Positions 7,955-16,152 of a stretch of 52,409 nt of DNA are shown here, piece after piece. The translations under genes and the position numbers were made by a program. The notes beneath the pieces are model-generated. The model was not told the DNA's origin and did no database searches. It worked only from the letters and a program-made list of their open reading frames with translations. Position 1 is the first letter of the stretch, and each line of letters starts with the position of its first letter. Origin of the DNA: an uncultured Oscillospiraceae bacterium (GTDB lineage: Bacteria > Bacillota > Clostridia > Oscillospirales > Oscillospiraceae); NCBI GenBank assembly GCA_934590355.1, contig CAKTOX010000012.1, forward strand, positions 1 to 52,409, given 5' to 3'.

Positions 7955-9095
7955 GATAAAAGTCATGTCCGTTTTCGGTACCCGTCCGGAGGCGATAAAA
8001 ATGGCGCCGCTTGCGCTCGAGCTGCAGCGTCGTGAGGGGCTTGAGAGCCTTATCTGCGTCACCGCGCAGCACCGCGAGATGCTTGACAGCGTCATGAGCT
8101 GCTTCGGCATAAAGGCCGACGCCGACCTCAACATCATGGGCAAAAACCAGACGCTCACGGACGTCACCGTGCGTGCACTCAAGGGGCTTGAGGGCTGCTT
8201 TGCCGAGTTTAAGCCCGACCTCGTCCTCGTCCACGGCGACACCAGCACGACCTTTTCCGCCGCGCTTGCCGCGTTTTACGCGAAGATACCCGTCGGTCAC
8301 GTCGAGGCGGGGCTGCGTACATATGACCGCTACAGTCCCTTCCCCGAGGAAATGAACCGCTGCCTTGTCGGACGGCTTGCGACCATGCATTTTGCGCCCA
8401 CCGCGAAAAATGCCGACAACCTGCGCCGCGAGGCGGTCACAGGCGACATTTTTGTCACCGGCAACACCGTCATCGACGCCATGAAATACACCGTCACCGG
8501 CGAGGGCTTTGCTTCGCCCGAGCTTGCCGAGATAGATTTTTCCAAGCGTGTCATCGCCATGACATGCCACCGCAGAGAAAACTACGGCGAGCCGATGAGA
8601 AACATCTTCTCGGCCGTGCGCGAGCTTGCGCTCGAGCATCCGGAGATCGAGATCGTCTACCCCGTGCACCTGTCTCCGGTCGTGAGAAATGCCGCCAACG
8701 AGCACCTTGCGGAGCTGAGCAACGTGCACCTCATAGAGCCGCTTGATGCGATGGATATGCACAGGCTCATGAGCGCGAGCTACATGGTCATGACCGACTC
8801 CGGCGGCATTCAGGAGGAGGCGCCCGCGCTGGGCAAGCCCGTGCTGGTGCTCAGAAAAGAGACCGAGCGTCCCGAGGCTGTCGCAGCCGGCACCGTTAAG
8901 CTCAGCGGCGTTGACAGGGACGATATTCTGCGCGACGCAAACGAGCTCCTGCGCTCGGATGAGGCGTATCAGCGCATGGCGCGCGCCGTTAACCCCTACG
9001 GCGACGGCAACGCCTGCGCGCGTATCGCCGATGCCATCGAGTTCTCCTTCGGACTGCGCACCGAGCGCCCCGAGGAATTTGTCGTCAAAAACTGA
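7947..9095 (+). CDS. mnaA: UDP-N-acetylglucosamine 2-epimerase (non-hydrolysing)
   Basis: 382 aa, normal family length. GT-B fold with the N-terminal VFGTRPEAIKMAPL signature, VHGDT, the His-containing HVEAGLRT, and TDSGGIQEEAP near the UDP-binding C-terminal domain. It interconverts UDP-GlcNAc and UDP-ManNAc, supplying ManNAc for wall polymer linkage units together with TagO. The start ATG at 7947 is chosen because GGAGGGCG is just upstream and the first residues KIKVMSVFGTRPE match the family. It overlaps the tagO stop. A strong terminator follows at 9106. Confidence 0.96.
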   Translation: MSKIKVMSVFGTRPEAIKMAPLALELQRREGLESLICVTAQHREMLDSVMSCFGIKADADLNIMGKNQTLTDVTVRALKGLEGCFAEFKPDLVLVHGDTSTTFSAALAAFYAKIPVGHVEAGLRTYDRYSPFPEEMNRCLVGRLATMHFAPTAKNADNLRREAVTGDIFVTGNTVIDAMKYTVTGEGFASPELAEIDFSKRVIAMTCHRRENYGEPMRNIFSAVRELALEHPEIEIVYPVHLSPVVRNAANEHLAELSNVHLIEPLDAMDMHRLMSASYMVMTDSGGIQEEAPALGKPVLVLRKETERPEAVAAGTVKLSGVDRDDILRDANELLRSDEAYQRMARAVNPYGDGNACARIADAIEFSFGLRTERPEEFVVKN

Positions 9096-9105
9096 CCCAC
9101 CCACC

Positions 9106-9144
9106 AAAGCTGCATCTCACTCTCCCGTGCGATGCAGCTTTTTT
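9106..9144 (+). terminator. intrinsic terminator of trpS-tagO-mnaA
   Basis: An 11-bp stem, AAAGCTGCATC with GATGCAGCTTT, and a 14-nt loop, continuing into a T run (9139-9144), 11 bp after the mnaA stop. Confidence 0.85.
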
Positions 9145-9145
9145 G

Positions 9146-9529
9146 ATAGCGCTTTGGCGCACCTACGGATACGGTTATTGCGGTGGCACGGTATCGAAAC
9201 TGCGGAGGAAACCGTATGTGCCTCGCACTGTTGCAGAGAGAAGCAGCAACGGTTTTGTCGGAATAACAGCTTCGGGCTGACAGAATAGATGTATTCGCAC
9301 TGTCTCAAGGCGCTATTAAAAAAACAATCCCTCCGGCTTTCGCTTTGCTCAAGCCACCTCCCTTTACACAAGGGAGGCATTGGTGCAGCCTTAGCCTGCA
9401 CTTCCGACGAGAATGTAGGGGCGAGCATTGCTCGCCCGCTTGTGATGGTTTTGTCGGCACTTCCGTAACCGGGCTGACGCAATAGATGTATAGGTAGGAG
9501 CGTCAAGGCGCATTGCCCCTGCGGCGAGC
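9146..9529 (+). repeat. dispersed repeat block A (three units plus two hairpins), in front of the PhoPR-type operon
   Basis: A 465-bp non-coding spacer made of a repeat family that returns at 38594-39157. Units with the core GCGC(C/T)TTGACGC...CCGATAC...TTGCG occur at about 9149-9195 (plus) and inverted at 9276-9313 and 9465-9513. Between them lies the segment 9372-9450, nearly identical to 38888-38965. It contains GTGCAG...CTGCAC and the hairpin GGGCGAGC/GCTCGCCC. No convincing ORF. The block runs directly into the TTTACA boxes at 9532. Confidence 0.8.
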
Positions 9530-9531
9530 AG

Positions 9532-9578
9532 TTTACATAGATTTTACAATCGGATGATATTTTACATTACTCTTTACA
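9532..9578 (+). promoter_or_regulatory. candidate Pho box array (four TTTACA repeats)
   Basis: TTTACA occurs at 9532, 9543, 9561 and 9573. Spacing within each pair is 11 and 12 bp, one helical turn, as expected for PhoB/PhoP dimers binding direct repeats. The array ends 33 bp before the response-regulator start, suggesting autoregulation by the downstream PhoP-type protein. The binding itself is inferred. Confidence 0.6.
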
Positions 9579-9610
9579 GTTAGTATTTGATTTATAAGGA
9601 AGTGACAGCA

Positions 9611-10285
9611 ATGATATTCTGCGTTGAAGATGATGCGGGCATCCGCGACCTGATGATATATACGCTCACGGCGTCGGGCTTCGAGGCCGAGGGCTTTGCC
9701 GACGCGCGCGAATTTTTCGCGGCGATGCGCACGGCGCGGCCGGAGCTTGTCATGCTCGACATAATGCTCCCCGGCGAGGACGGCATATCGGTCCTCAAGA
9801 AGCTGCGAGCCGACCCCGCGACCGCCGAGCTGCCGGTCATCATGGCGACGGCAAAGGGCAACGAATATGACAAGGTCATCGGACTTGATCTCGGCGCGGA
9901 CGACTACCTCGCAAAGCCCTTCGGTATGATGGAGATGGTCTCGCGCGTGCGTGCCGTGCTGCGCCGCAGCCGCAGTGCCGAGCCCTCGAGCGAGCTGCGC
10001 TTCGGCGGCATCGTCATGAACACCGCCGAGCACACGGTCACCGCCGACGGGCAGCGCATCACGCTCACTCTCAAGGAATACGAATTGCTGCACAAATTCA
10101 TGACCAACCCCGGCCGCGCATTCACCCGCGAGCAGCTTCTTGCGGCGGTCTGGTGCGAGGACTTTCTGGGCGAAACGCGCACGGTGGACGTGCACATCGG
10201 CACTCTGCGCCAAAAGCTGGGCGAGTGCGGAAAATGCATACGCACGGTGCGCGGCGTCGGTTATCGCATGGAGGCGGAGAAATGA
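9611..10285 (+). CDS. phoP: PhoB/PhoP-type response regulator
   Basis: 224 aa. The receiver domain has the acidic pair in VEDDAG, the acceptor Asp in VMLDIMLPGEDG and the conserved Lys in AKPFGMMEM. The C-terminal winged helix ends in TVRGVGYRME. The start at 9611 has AAGGAAGTGA upstream; an in-frame TTG further left overlaps the regulatory boxes. It overlaps the kinase gene by four bases (ATGA). Assignment to phosphate control rests on the PAS-containing PhoR-like partner, the TTTACA box array just upstream, and a matching box before the Na/Pi transporter at 39258. Confidence 0.85.
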   Translation: MIFCVEDDAGIRDLMIYTLTASGFEAEGFADAREFFAAMRTARPELVMLDIMLPGEDGISVLKKLRADPATAELPVIMATAKGNEYDKVIGLDLGADDYLAKPFGMMEMVSRVRAVLRRSRSAEPSSELRFGGIVMNTAEHTVTADGQRITLTLKEYELLHKFMTNPGRAFTREQLLAAVWCEDFLGETRTVDVHIGTLRQKLGECGKCIRTVRGVGYRMEAEK

Positions 10286-11934
10286 CCAAACGCATATTCC
10301 GTTCGATACTTCTCGTTGCGGCGGCGGTACTGCTTGCATCGTTCGTGCTGATAACGGGAGTTTTGTACGACTATTTTTCGAACAATCAAATGGAGCAGCT
10401 TCGCGCCCAAACGGCACTTGCCGCGCAGGGTGTCGAAAAGTCCGGCGAGGGCTATTTCGAGGGGCTCGGCTCACACGGCACACGCCTGACGTGGATAGCC
10501 GCCGACGGCACCGTTTTGTATGACAGCACCGCGGTCGCCGCGAAGATGGAAAACCACGCCGACCGTGAGGAGGTCAGCAGCGCGCTCAAAACCGGTACGG
10601 GCGAGAGCACGCGTTATTCAACGACGCTTATGGAGCGGCAGCTTTACTGCGCACAGCGCCTGCATGACGGCACCGTCGTGCGCCTTTCCTGCGAGCAGTA
10701 CACACCGCTGATGCTCGTGCTCGGAATGCTCCAGCCTGTCATAGTCATCGCTGCCGCGGCGCTTGCCGTGTCGGGCGTGCTCGCCTCGGGACTTTCAAAG
10801 CGTATAGTGCGCCCCCTAAACGAGCTGCGCCTCGACGAGCCGGACAAGATAGAGACCTATCCGGAGCTTGCACCCCTGACCGACAAGCTGCGCAGTCAGC
10901 AGAACCAGCTTCGCGCTCAGGAAAAGGAGCTGCGGCAGCGTCGGGACGAGTTTGACGCCGCGACCGAGAACATGATAGAGGGCCTTGTGCTCCTCAACGA
11001 GCGCGGCACGATACTGAGCATAAACAAGTCCGCAACAAAGCTGCTGGATATCAGCCGCTACTGCGTCGGCAAGGACATTCTGCTGCTCAATAACTCACGC
11101 CAAATGCAGGAGCTTCTCGGCAGAGTGCGCTCAGGCGAGCACTGCGAGATGCCCGTTGAGCGCGGCGGCGTCAGCTACACCGTCTACGCAAGCCCCGTGG
11201 TTTCGGGCGAGCGCGTCGCGGGCACAGTGCTGCTGGTGCTGGATATGACAGAGAAGGAGAAGGCGGAAAAGCTGCGGCGCGAGTTCTCCGCAAACGTGTC
11301 GCACGAGCTGAAAACGCCGCTGCACACCATCTCCGGCTGTGCGGAGCTGCTTGCAAACGGCATGGTGAAGCCCGATGACATACCCCGCTTTGCCGCGCAG
11401 ATACAGAGCGAATCCAAGCGAATGATCGCGCTCATCGAGGACATCATAAAGCTTTCGCATCTGGACGAGGGCGCGGGCGATATGCAGCGCTGCGACGCGG
11501 ATCTTGCCGCAATTGCGCGCGCGACGGTCGAAAATCTTCAGCCCGCAGCCAAGGAGGCGGACGTCGCGCTGAGTGTGAATGCCTGCCCTGCCGTCATCAA
11601 AAACGGTATCCCGCAGCTTCTCGAAGCGATCGTCTACAACCTGTGCGAGAACGCGATAAAATACAACCGACCCGGCGGTTTCGTGAAGGTCAGCGTCGAG
11701 AAAAACGCCGACGGTACGGTGCTCACCGTCGAGGATAACGGCATCGGCATCCCCGCCGAGCAGCAGGAGCGTATTTTCGAGCGCTTCTACCGCGTCGATA
11801 AGAGCCACTCCAAGGAGGTCGGCGGCACGGGGCTCGGCCTGTCCATCGTAAAGCACGCCGCCGCCCTGCACAACGCGAAAATCAGCATGCACTCCGCCCC
11901 CGACGAGGGCACCTCCATCTCCGTCGTCTTTTAA
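10282..11934 (+). CDS. phoR: PhoR-type sensor histidine kinase with PAS domain
   Basis: 550 aa. Layout: membrane segment 1 (about 8-30), an extracytoplasmic sensor of roughly 110 residues, membrane segment 2 (about 145-170), a coiled linker, and a PAS domain (about 230-330, starting ENMIEGLVLLNERG). A HisKA domain with FSANVSHELKTPLHTISG and a HATPase_c domain with N box NLCENAIKYN and G box GGTGLGLSIVKHA complete it. This is the classical PhoR layout. It phosphorylates and dephosphorylates the PhoP-like regulator it overlaps (ATGA). Signal assumed to be phosphate or envelope status. No Pst/PhoU transporter genes lie next to it in this window. Confidence 0.88.
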   Translation: MTKRIFRSILLVAAAVLLASFVLITGVLYDYFSNNQMEQLRAQTALAAQGVEKSGEGYFEGLGSHGTRLTWIAADGTVLYDSTAVAAKMENHADREEVSSALKTGTGESTRYSTTLMERQLYCAQRLHDGTVVRLSCEQYTPLMLVLGMLQPVIVIAAAALAVSGVLASGLSKRIVRPLNELRLDEPDKIETYPELAPLTDKLRSQQNQLRAQEKELRQRRDEFDAATENMIEGLVLLNERGTILSINKSATKLLDISRYCVGKDILLLNNSRQMQELLGRVRSGEHCEMPVERGGVSYTVYASPVVSGERVAGTVLLVLDMTEKEKAEKLRREFSANVSHELKTPLHTISGCAELLANGMVKPDDIPRFAAQIQSESKRMIALIEDIIKLSHLDEGAGDMQRCDADLAAIARATVENLQPAAKEADVALSVNACPAVIKNGIPQLLEAIVYNLCENAIKYNRPGGFVKVSVEKNADGTVLTVEDNGIGIPAEQQERIFERFYRVDKSHSKEVGGTGLGLSIVKHAAALHNAKISMHSAPDEGTSISVVF

Positions 11935-11959
11935 CCCCACTGCCCCCCATGGCAATGGC

Positions 11960-11988
11960 TTGACTTTTGGGTGTTAGCTTGTTAAACT
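11960..11988 (+). promoter_or_regulatory. promoter of sstT
   Basis: TTGACT (11960-11965), a 17-bp spacer and TAAACT (11983-11988), 60 bp upstream of the sstT start. Confidence 0.6.
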
Positions 11989-12048
11989 ATGCGTTGCGGC
12001 ATTCCGCGAAAAACAAGCAAAAAAGACACAAAGGATGAGAAAAACGAA

Positions 12049-13278
12049 ATGAAAGTCATAAAAGCGTATAACAGCGTGAGCCTCGTGCTGCGAATAGTTA
12101 TAGGCATGGTCATCGGCTCCGCGCTTGCCCTGCTTATACCCAACGCCGCCGTGACCGCGCCCGGCATCGGCATACTCGGTGACCTGTTCGTCGGCGCACT
12201 CAAGGCGATAGCGCCGCTGCTGGTTTTTGTTCTTATAATCAGCGCCCTGGCACAGTCCAAGGAAAAGCTCGGCAAGCAGTTCGACACGGTCATCGTGCTG
12301 TACCTTGTCTCGACCTTCCTTGCCGCCGCGATCGCGGTCTGCGCCAGCTTCCTGTTCCCCGTGACCATCACGCTCACGGACGCAGTCTCCAGCGAGGCCC
12401 CCGACAGCTTCACCGCGATTTTCACGGGCCTGCTCAAGAACGTCGTTTCCAATCCCATCGGCTCCATCGTTTCCGGCAACTACCTCGGCATCCTGTTCTG
12501 GGCGGTAGTGCTCGGCTTCGCGTTCAAGAGCGCGTCCGACACCACGAAGAAGTTCCTGTTCGACGCATCGGAGGCGGTCACCAAGGCGGTGCGCTTTGTC
12601 ATTAACCTCGCGCCGTTCGGCATCCTCGGTCTCGTGTTCTCGGCAGTTTCCACGAGCGGCCTTGCCATCTTCACCGAGTACGGCAAGCTCCTGCTCATAC
12701 TCGTCGGCTGCATGCTCTTCTGCGCGCTCGTGATAAACCCCATCATGGTCTTTATCGTCATCCGCAAGAACCCGTTCCCGCTGGTGTTCAGATGCATCAA
12801 GGAAAGCGGCATGACCGCGTTCTTCACGCGCTCGTCCGCTGCGAATATCCCCGTCAACATGACCCTGTGCGAGAGCCTCGGTCTTGATCGCGAGTTCTAC
12901 TCCGTGTCCATTCCTCTGGGAGCGACCATCAACATGGCGGGCGCTGCCGTTACCATCACGATAATGACGCTTGCCGCGGTGCACACCCTCGGCATCCCCG
13001 TCGACCTGCCGGTAGCGATAGTTCTGTCGGTCATGGCGGCGCTCGGCGCCTGCGGCGCCTCCGGCGTTGCCGGCGGCTCGCTGCTGCTCATCCCCATGGC
13101 GTGCTCGCTGTTCGGAATAAACAACGACATTGCAATGCAGGTCGTCGGCGTCGGCTTTATCATCGGCGTCATTCAGGACTCCCTCGAGACCGCCGTCAAC
13201 TCCTCCTCCGACGCACTGTTCACCGCCGCCGCGGAATACAAGCAGTGGCGCAAGGCAGGCAAGGAAATAAAATTCTGA
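12049..13278 (+). CDS. sstT: serine/threonine:sodium symporter SstT
   Basis: 409 aa polytopic protein of the dicarboxylate/amino acid:cation symporter (DAACS) family. SstT-type features are the N-terminal YNSVSLVLRIVIGMVIG, the Ser-rich hairpin region TRSSAANIPVNM, the SIPLGATINMAGAA motif, and the C-terminal QDSLETAVNSSSDALFTAA. It imports serine and threonine with sodium. The start ATG at 12049 follows AAAGGATGAGA; the upstream extension is rejected because it overlaps the promoter. Monocistronic, with a promoter and terminator of its own. Confidence 0.95.
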   Translation: MKVIKAYNSVSLVLRIVIGMVIGSALALLIPNAAVTAPGIGILGDLFVGALKAIAPLLVFVLIISALAQSKEKLGKQFDTVIVLYLVSTFLAAAIAVCASFLFPVTITLTDAVSSEAPDSFTAIFTGLLKNVVSNPIGSIVSGNYLGILFWAVVLGFAFKSASDTTKKFLFDASEAVTKAVRFVINLAPFGILGLVFSAVSTSGLAIFTEYGKLLLILVGCMLFCALVINPIMVFIVIRKNPFPLVFRCIKESGMTAFFTRSSAANIPVNMTLCESLGLDREFYSVSIPLGATINMAGAAVTITIMTLAAVHTLGIPVDLPVAIVLSVMAALGACGASGVAGGSLLLIPMACSLFGINNDIAMQVVGVGFIIGVIQDSLETAVNSSSDALFTAAAEYKQWRKAGKEIKF

Positions 13279-13300
13279 TAATTCGACAAGAAACACAAAT

Positions 13301-13336
13301 AACCGAGCCCTGTTTAATATGGGACTCGGTTTTTTT
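13301..13336 (+). terminator. intrinsic terminator of sstT
   Basis: AACCGAGCCC pairs with GGGACTCGGTT (one bulge), followed by TTTTTTT, 22 bp after the sstT stop. Confidence 0.8.
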
Positions 13337-13345
13337 AGCGTATTG

Positions 13346-13391
13346 GTATTACCGAGATTTTTTATGAAGCATGAGCGGAAAAGAGCCGTTC
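13346..13391 (+). repeat. 46-bp dispersed repeat, copy 1
   Basis: It matches the inverted copy at 25197-25242 at 43 of 46 positions (core TTTTTTATGAAGCATG). It sits in the 303-bp gap 13279-13581, which otherwise holds the sstT terminator and the promoter at 13493. In copy 2 the same sequence forms one arm of a terminator hairpin. Confidence 0.8.
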
Positions 13392-13492
13392 AAAACCGTA
13401 TGCTTTCTTATCTCAGCCGGCCTTTTGTTCGGTAATATTCGCTCTGTGCATGAAATGTTCAGAAAACAGAGAAAATTGGAAGTGATAGGCTA

Positions 13493-13521
13493 TTGTTTTT
13501 TTATAAGGTATGCGGTAGAAT
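13493..13521 (+). promoter_or_regulatory. promoter of the redox/chaperone-like cluster
   Basis: TTGTTT (13493-13498), a 17-bp spacer and TAGAAT (13516-13521), 60 bp upstream of the start at 13582. Confidence 0.55.
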
Positions 13522-13581
13522 AAAGGGAGCTTTGCCGCAGTTTTGGCAAAGTGCAGTATATGAATACGAAAGGACGACCCT

Positions 13582-14451
13582 ATGAACGGATTTGTTAAAA
13601 AGCTGTGCGACATCGACAGCATCGAAATTCCGGCGCAGCTGCTTGAGATCAATATTGATATGCAGCGTGTCGAGGACGAGATGAAGGCGCTCCCGATGCG
13701 CTATGCGAAGGAAAGCACGGCCGATATTGCTGCCGAGGGCGACATTGTCCGCTGCGCAGCGGATAAGGAAAGCTACCCCGACGACAGAACTGTTTTGCTG
13801 TTTACAGGCGTTCCTCTGCCCGGAGCGGAGGAGGCTTCCGCGGCCGCTCTCGGAAAGCGCGCGGGCGATGTGCTTGAGGTGCAGCTTGCAGGCAAGAGCG
13901 TCAAGCTCACGGTAAGCGAGGTCATTCGCCGCGTTCCCGTCGAGGTGAACGACGAGCTTATTTCTTCTATCGGCATCGAGGGCGTCGCCACCGTCGAGGC
14001 TTACCGCGAATATCTCGTTAAGCAGGCCGAGGCCGACGCAAGGCTCGAAATGAGCAAGGCTCTCATGCGCCATATCATGGACGAATTCCTCAACGGCAGC
14101 GAGTTTGGCTATGACGAAGCGGAAATGAAGGCTCAGATCGAAAAGACCAAGGCCGAGTATGCGGCAATGGGCATGGACCCCGACGCCATGGGCGATGAGC
14201 AGATAGCCGAGTCCGTCATTTACCAGAATAAGCAGCTTTGGGCGGCGGAGGAATTCTGCAAGGTGCGCGGCATGGCTCCGTCTCAGGAGGAGGTCGAGCA
14301 GCAGGCAGATCAGTTCGCCGAGATGATGGGTCTCATGGGCGAGACCGTGCCCGAGAGAGCCGAGCTTCTTGACATGGCTCGCGGCGAGCTGTGCATCACC
14401 CCGCTGTTTGAGCATGTAAACGGCATCATCAACGAGAAGATAGGAGGCTAA
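13582..14451 (+). CDS. trigger-factor-like protein lacking the ribosome-binding domain
   Basis: 289 aa. Residues about 48-120 resemble a reduced FKBP-type domain of trigger factor (AAEGDIVRC ... GKRAGDVLEVQLAGKSVKLTVSEV, then the linker VPVEVNDELISS). Residues about 125-289 form the helical SurA/TF-C-like chaperone part. The N-terminal ribosome-docking domain with its GFRxGK signature is absent, and the FKBP active-site aromatic set looks incomplete. It is therefore unlikely to be the housekeeping Tig. It has no signal peptide, so it is cytoplasmic. AAAGGA precedes the ATG. It is followed after 1 bp by a thioredoxin and then an FTR-like protein, suggesting a folding or thiol-redox role. Confidence 0.7.
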   Translation: MNGFVKKLCDIDSIEIPAQLLEINIDMQRVEDEMKALPMRYAKESTADIAAEGDIVRCAADKESYPDDRTVLLFTGVPLPGAEEASAAALGKRAGDVLEVQLAGKSVKLTVSEVIRRVPVEVNDELISSIGIEGVATVEAYREYLVKQAEADARLEMSKALMRHIMDEFLNGSEFGYDEAEMKAQIEKTKAEYAAMGMDPDAMGDEQIAESVIYQNKQLWAAEEFCKVRGMAPSQEEVEQQADQFAEMMGLMGETVPERAELLDMARGELCITPLFEHVNGIINEKIGG

Positions 14452-14452
14452 C

Positions 14453-14770
14453 ATGGCAACTGTTGAACTTAAAGGCGAAGAGTGGAAGAAGTTTACCGAG
14501 GCTGAGTATGCGGTCATCGACTGCTACGGCGAAAACTGCTATGCCTGTGTGCTGCTTGCACCTATTTTCGACGCGGTGGCCGATGAGCTGGCCGGCATTT
14601 CCTTCGGCAGAATGAACGTCACCTTCAACCCCGAGGCCGCCGACCATTTCGGCATCGACGCAATGCCCACTATTTTGTATTTCAGACGCGGAGAGCTCGT
14701 TGAGCGCAGTCTCGGCAGTCTGGAGCGCGGGGAGCTGCTCGCGGAAATATCCAAGCTCCTCTACGAATAA
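14453..14770 (+). CDS. thioredoxin-fold protein with CYAC motif
   Basis: 105 aa, the length of a classical thioredoxin. Strand order and motifs fit: YAVIDCYGENCYACVLLAPIFD carries the active-site CYAC in place of CGPC. The cis-Pro region is IDAMPTILYFRRGE, and the C-terminal helix is present. There is an additional Cys in IDCYGENC. The altered dipeptide (Tyr-Ala) should change redox potential and partner choice. It is cytoplasmic. The start is 1 bp after the previous stop, so translation is coupled. The next gene encodes an FTR-type iron-sulfur protein, its probable reductant. It could be an FTR-specific thioredoxin. Confidence 0.88.
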   Translation: MATVELKGEEWKKFTEAEYAVIDCYGENCYACVLLAPIFDAVADELAGISFGRMNVTFNPEAADHFGIDAMPTILYFRRGELVERSLGSLERGELLAEISKLLYE

Positions 14771-14789
14771 ACGGAAAAGAGAGTTGACT

Positions 14790-14990
14790 ATGGGAAAATT
14801 CAGACTTAATGACGACCCCGCAGTCGTTGCAAAAATCAGAGCGGGCCTCAAGGAGACGGGCGGCTACTGCCCCTGCCGCAGAGAGATAAAGCCCGAGTAC
14901 AAGTGCATCTGCGAAGAATTCAAGGCTCAGTTGCAGGATCCCGATTTCGAGGGCTACTGCCACTGTAAGCTGTATTACAAGGAAAAATAA
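14790..14990 (+). CDS. ferredoxin:thioredoxin reductase catalytic-chain-like protein
   Basis: 66 aa. Six cysteines occur as three C-x-C pairs: YCPC (about residue 27), KCICEEF (about 39) and GYCHCKLYY (about 57). This order, CPC...CxC...CHC, is the FTR beta-chain signature for a 4Fe-4S cluster next to a redox-active disulfide. Spacing (9 and 15 residues) differs from the plant enzyme (16 and 8), and the middle pair is CIC instead of CPC. It would pass ferredoxin electrons to the CYAC thioredoxin encoded 19 bp upstream. No FTR variable chain is visible nearby. Start at 14790 is the ATG following AAGAGAG; the longer frame lies inside the thioredoxin gene. Confidence 0.8.
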   Translation: MGKFRLNDDPAVVAKIRAGLKETGGYCPCRREIKPEYKCICEEFKAQLQDPDFEGYCHCKLYYKEK

Positions 14991-15005
14991 TAAAGGAGAA
15001 CAACA

Positions 15006-16082
15006 ATGAAAAAGTTAGTATCCCTCGTCCTGGCCGTCGCCGTCATGCTTTCACTGGCAGGCTGCGGACTTTTCAGCAAGGAAGACGCCGTTAAGCTCGG
15101 CGACTACACCCACAACGACCCCTCCGGTCTGAGCTACGACACGCGCATCGTCCTCAAGAACGAAACGTTCGGCGAGGACCTTGCCTCCCGCGCAAGCGAG
15201 GCAGCCTACCCCGACACCATGATGCTCGACGACAGCGGAATGCCCATCGGCGTTTACGACTACGACGAGACCACCGGCCTTGCAAAGGGCTGGATGTCCA
15301 TGGCAGACGGCAGCTACACCGCCTTCGAGGAGGGCAAGGAGGTCGATCTCGGCAAGCCCGACGAGTCGAAGATGGTCAGCTACAAGGGCGACGTTTCCAT
15401 GTACTTCGTCGTTTACGGCAACAAGGACAAGGCTGTTGAGGCCGATATGTACCTGTTCCTCGGCGACAAGGAGGACAAGCAGCCCGTTATGGACGCAATG
15501 AAGGAATTCTACGGCGTTGAGCTCACCGCCGAGAGCGACACCGTCCTCAAGACCGTCATCGACGCCGACGCGATAGCGGCAGAGTTCAAGGCTCAGGCAG
15601 ATCAGGGCTTCCCCGCAAGCTCCGAGGATGCGGAAAGCTACGCAAGCATTCTTAACCTCAACTACGGCGTAAAGGCCGACGCAGGCCCGAACCCCTACAA
15701 GCCCTACGCAGAGCACAAGGATCCCAGCGACATCGAGTTTGACCAGACCGTCGTCATGACCGGCAGCGGTAAGGCGGCACTCGAAGCGAAGGACGCCGAC
15801 AAGATCGTGTCCCAGACCGACTACCTCTATGCCAAGGACGGCAAGATGGTAGCACAGTACACCTACTATGAGTTCGCCTCCAAGGACGCAGCGGACGAGC
15901 TCAGCTCCCAGTTCATGAATGCCCAGCGCGTTTCCGACACCGTTATTCTTGTCGTGACCGCGGGTCAGGATCTTCAGGCAAGCATCCAGTCTCTGACCGG
16001 CTTCAACATGATAAAGGACGATTCCATCGAGGAATATGCCCGCTTTATTGAGGAAAACTTCTCCTCCGCCGTCTACAAATAA
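15006..16082 (+). CDS. lipoprotein of unknown function, 358 aa
   Basis: The signal peptide MKKLVSLVLAVAVMLSLAGC gives a clear lipobox (LAGC, lipidated Cys at residue 20), so the protein is anchored outside the membrane. The remainder is acidic and soluble, with two segments of similar composition (about 25-200 and 230-358). The second half carries SSQFMNAQRVSDTVILVVTAGQ. No catalytic motif is recognised. AAAGGAG precedes the ATG. It starts 15 bp after the FTR-like gene, so it shares that transcript, and a terminator follows immediately. Confidence 0.82.
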   Translation: MKKLVSLVLAVAVMLSLAGCGLFSKEDAVKLGDYTHNDPSGLSYDTRIVLKNETFGEDLASRASEAAYPDTMMLDDSGMPIGVYDYDETTGLAKGWMSMADGSYTAFEEGKEVDLGKPDESKMVSYKGDVSMYFVVYGNKDKAVEADMYLFLGDKEDKQPVMDAMKEFYGVELTAESDTVLKTVIDADAIAAEFKAQADQGFPASSEDAESYASILNLNYGVKADAGPNPYKPYAEHKDPSDIEFDQTVVMTGSGKAALEAKDADKIVSQTDYLYAKDGKMVAQYTYYEFASKDAADELSSQFMNAQRVSDTVILVVTAGQDLQASIQSLTGFNMIKDDSIEEYARFIEENFSSAVYK

Positions 16083-16091
16083 TCAAGCCTG

Positions 16092-16131
16092 ACGGGTGCC
16101 ATACGCCTTGGGCATATGGCATCCGTTTTTT
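16092..16131 (+). terminator. intrinsic terminator after the lipoprotein gene
   Basis: The arms ACGG-TGCCATA-GCC and GGC-TATGGCA-CCGT pair around TTG, then a T run. It ends only 10 bp before the ribosome binding site of the ABC exporter gene, leaving no room for a promoter in between. Confidence 0.8.
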
Positions 16132-16152
16132 CGCCTCTACAGGAGAAACTCT

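Noticed and set aside
7881..9107. 408-codon minus-strand frame opposite mnaA
   Set aside because: Shadow of a well-conserved epimerase gene.
9117..9506. Open frame on the minus strand inside repeat block A
   Set aside because: It consists entirely of repeat units and hairpins. The corresponding frame in block B (38924-39322) has diverged by indels, so it is not maintained as coding.
10153..10281. Extended N-terminus of the PhoR-type kinase
   Set aside because: The extension lies inside the response-regulator gene; the ATGA overlap start at 10282 begins exactly at the first membrane segment.
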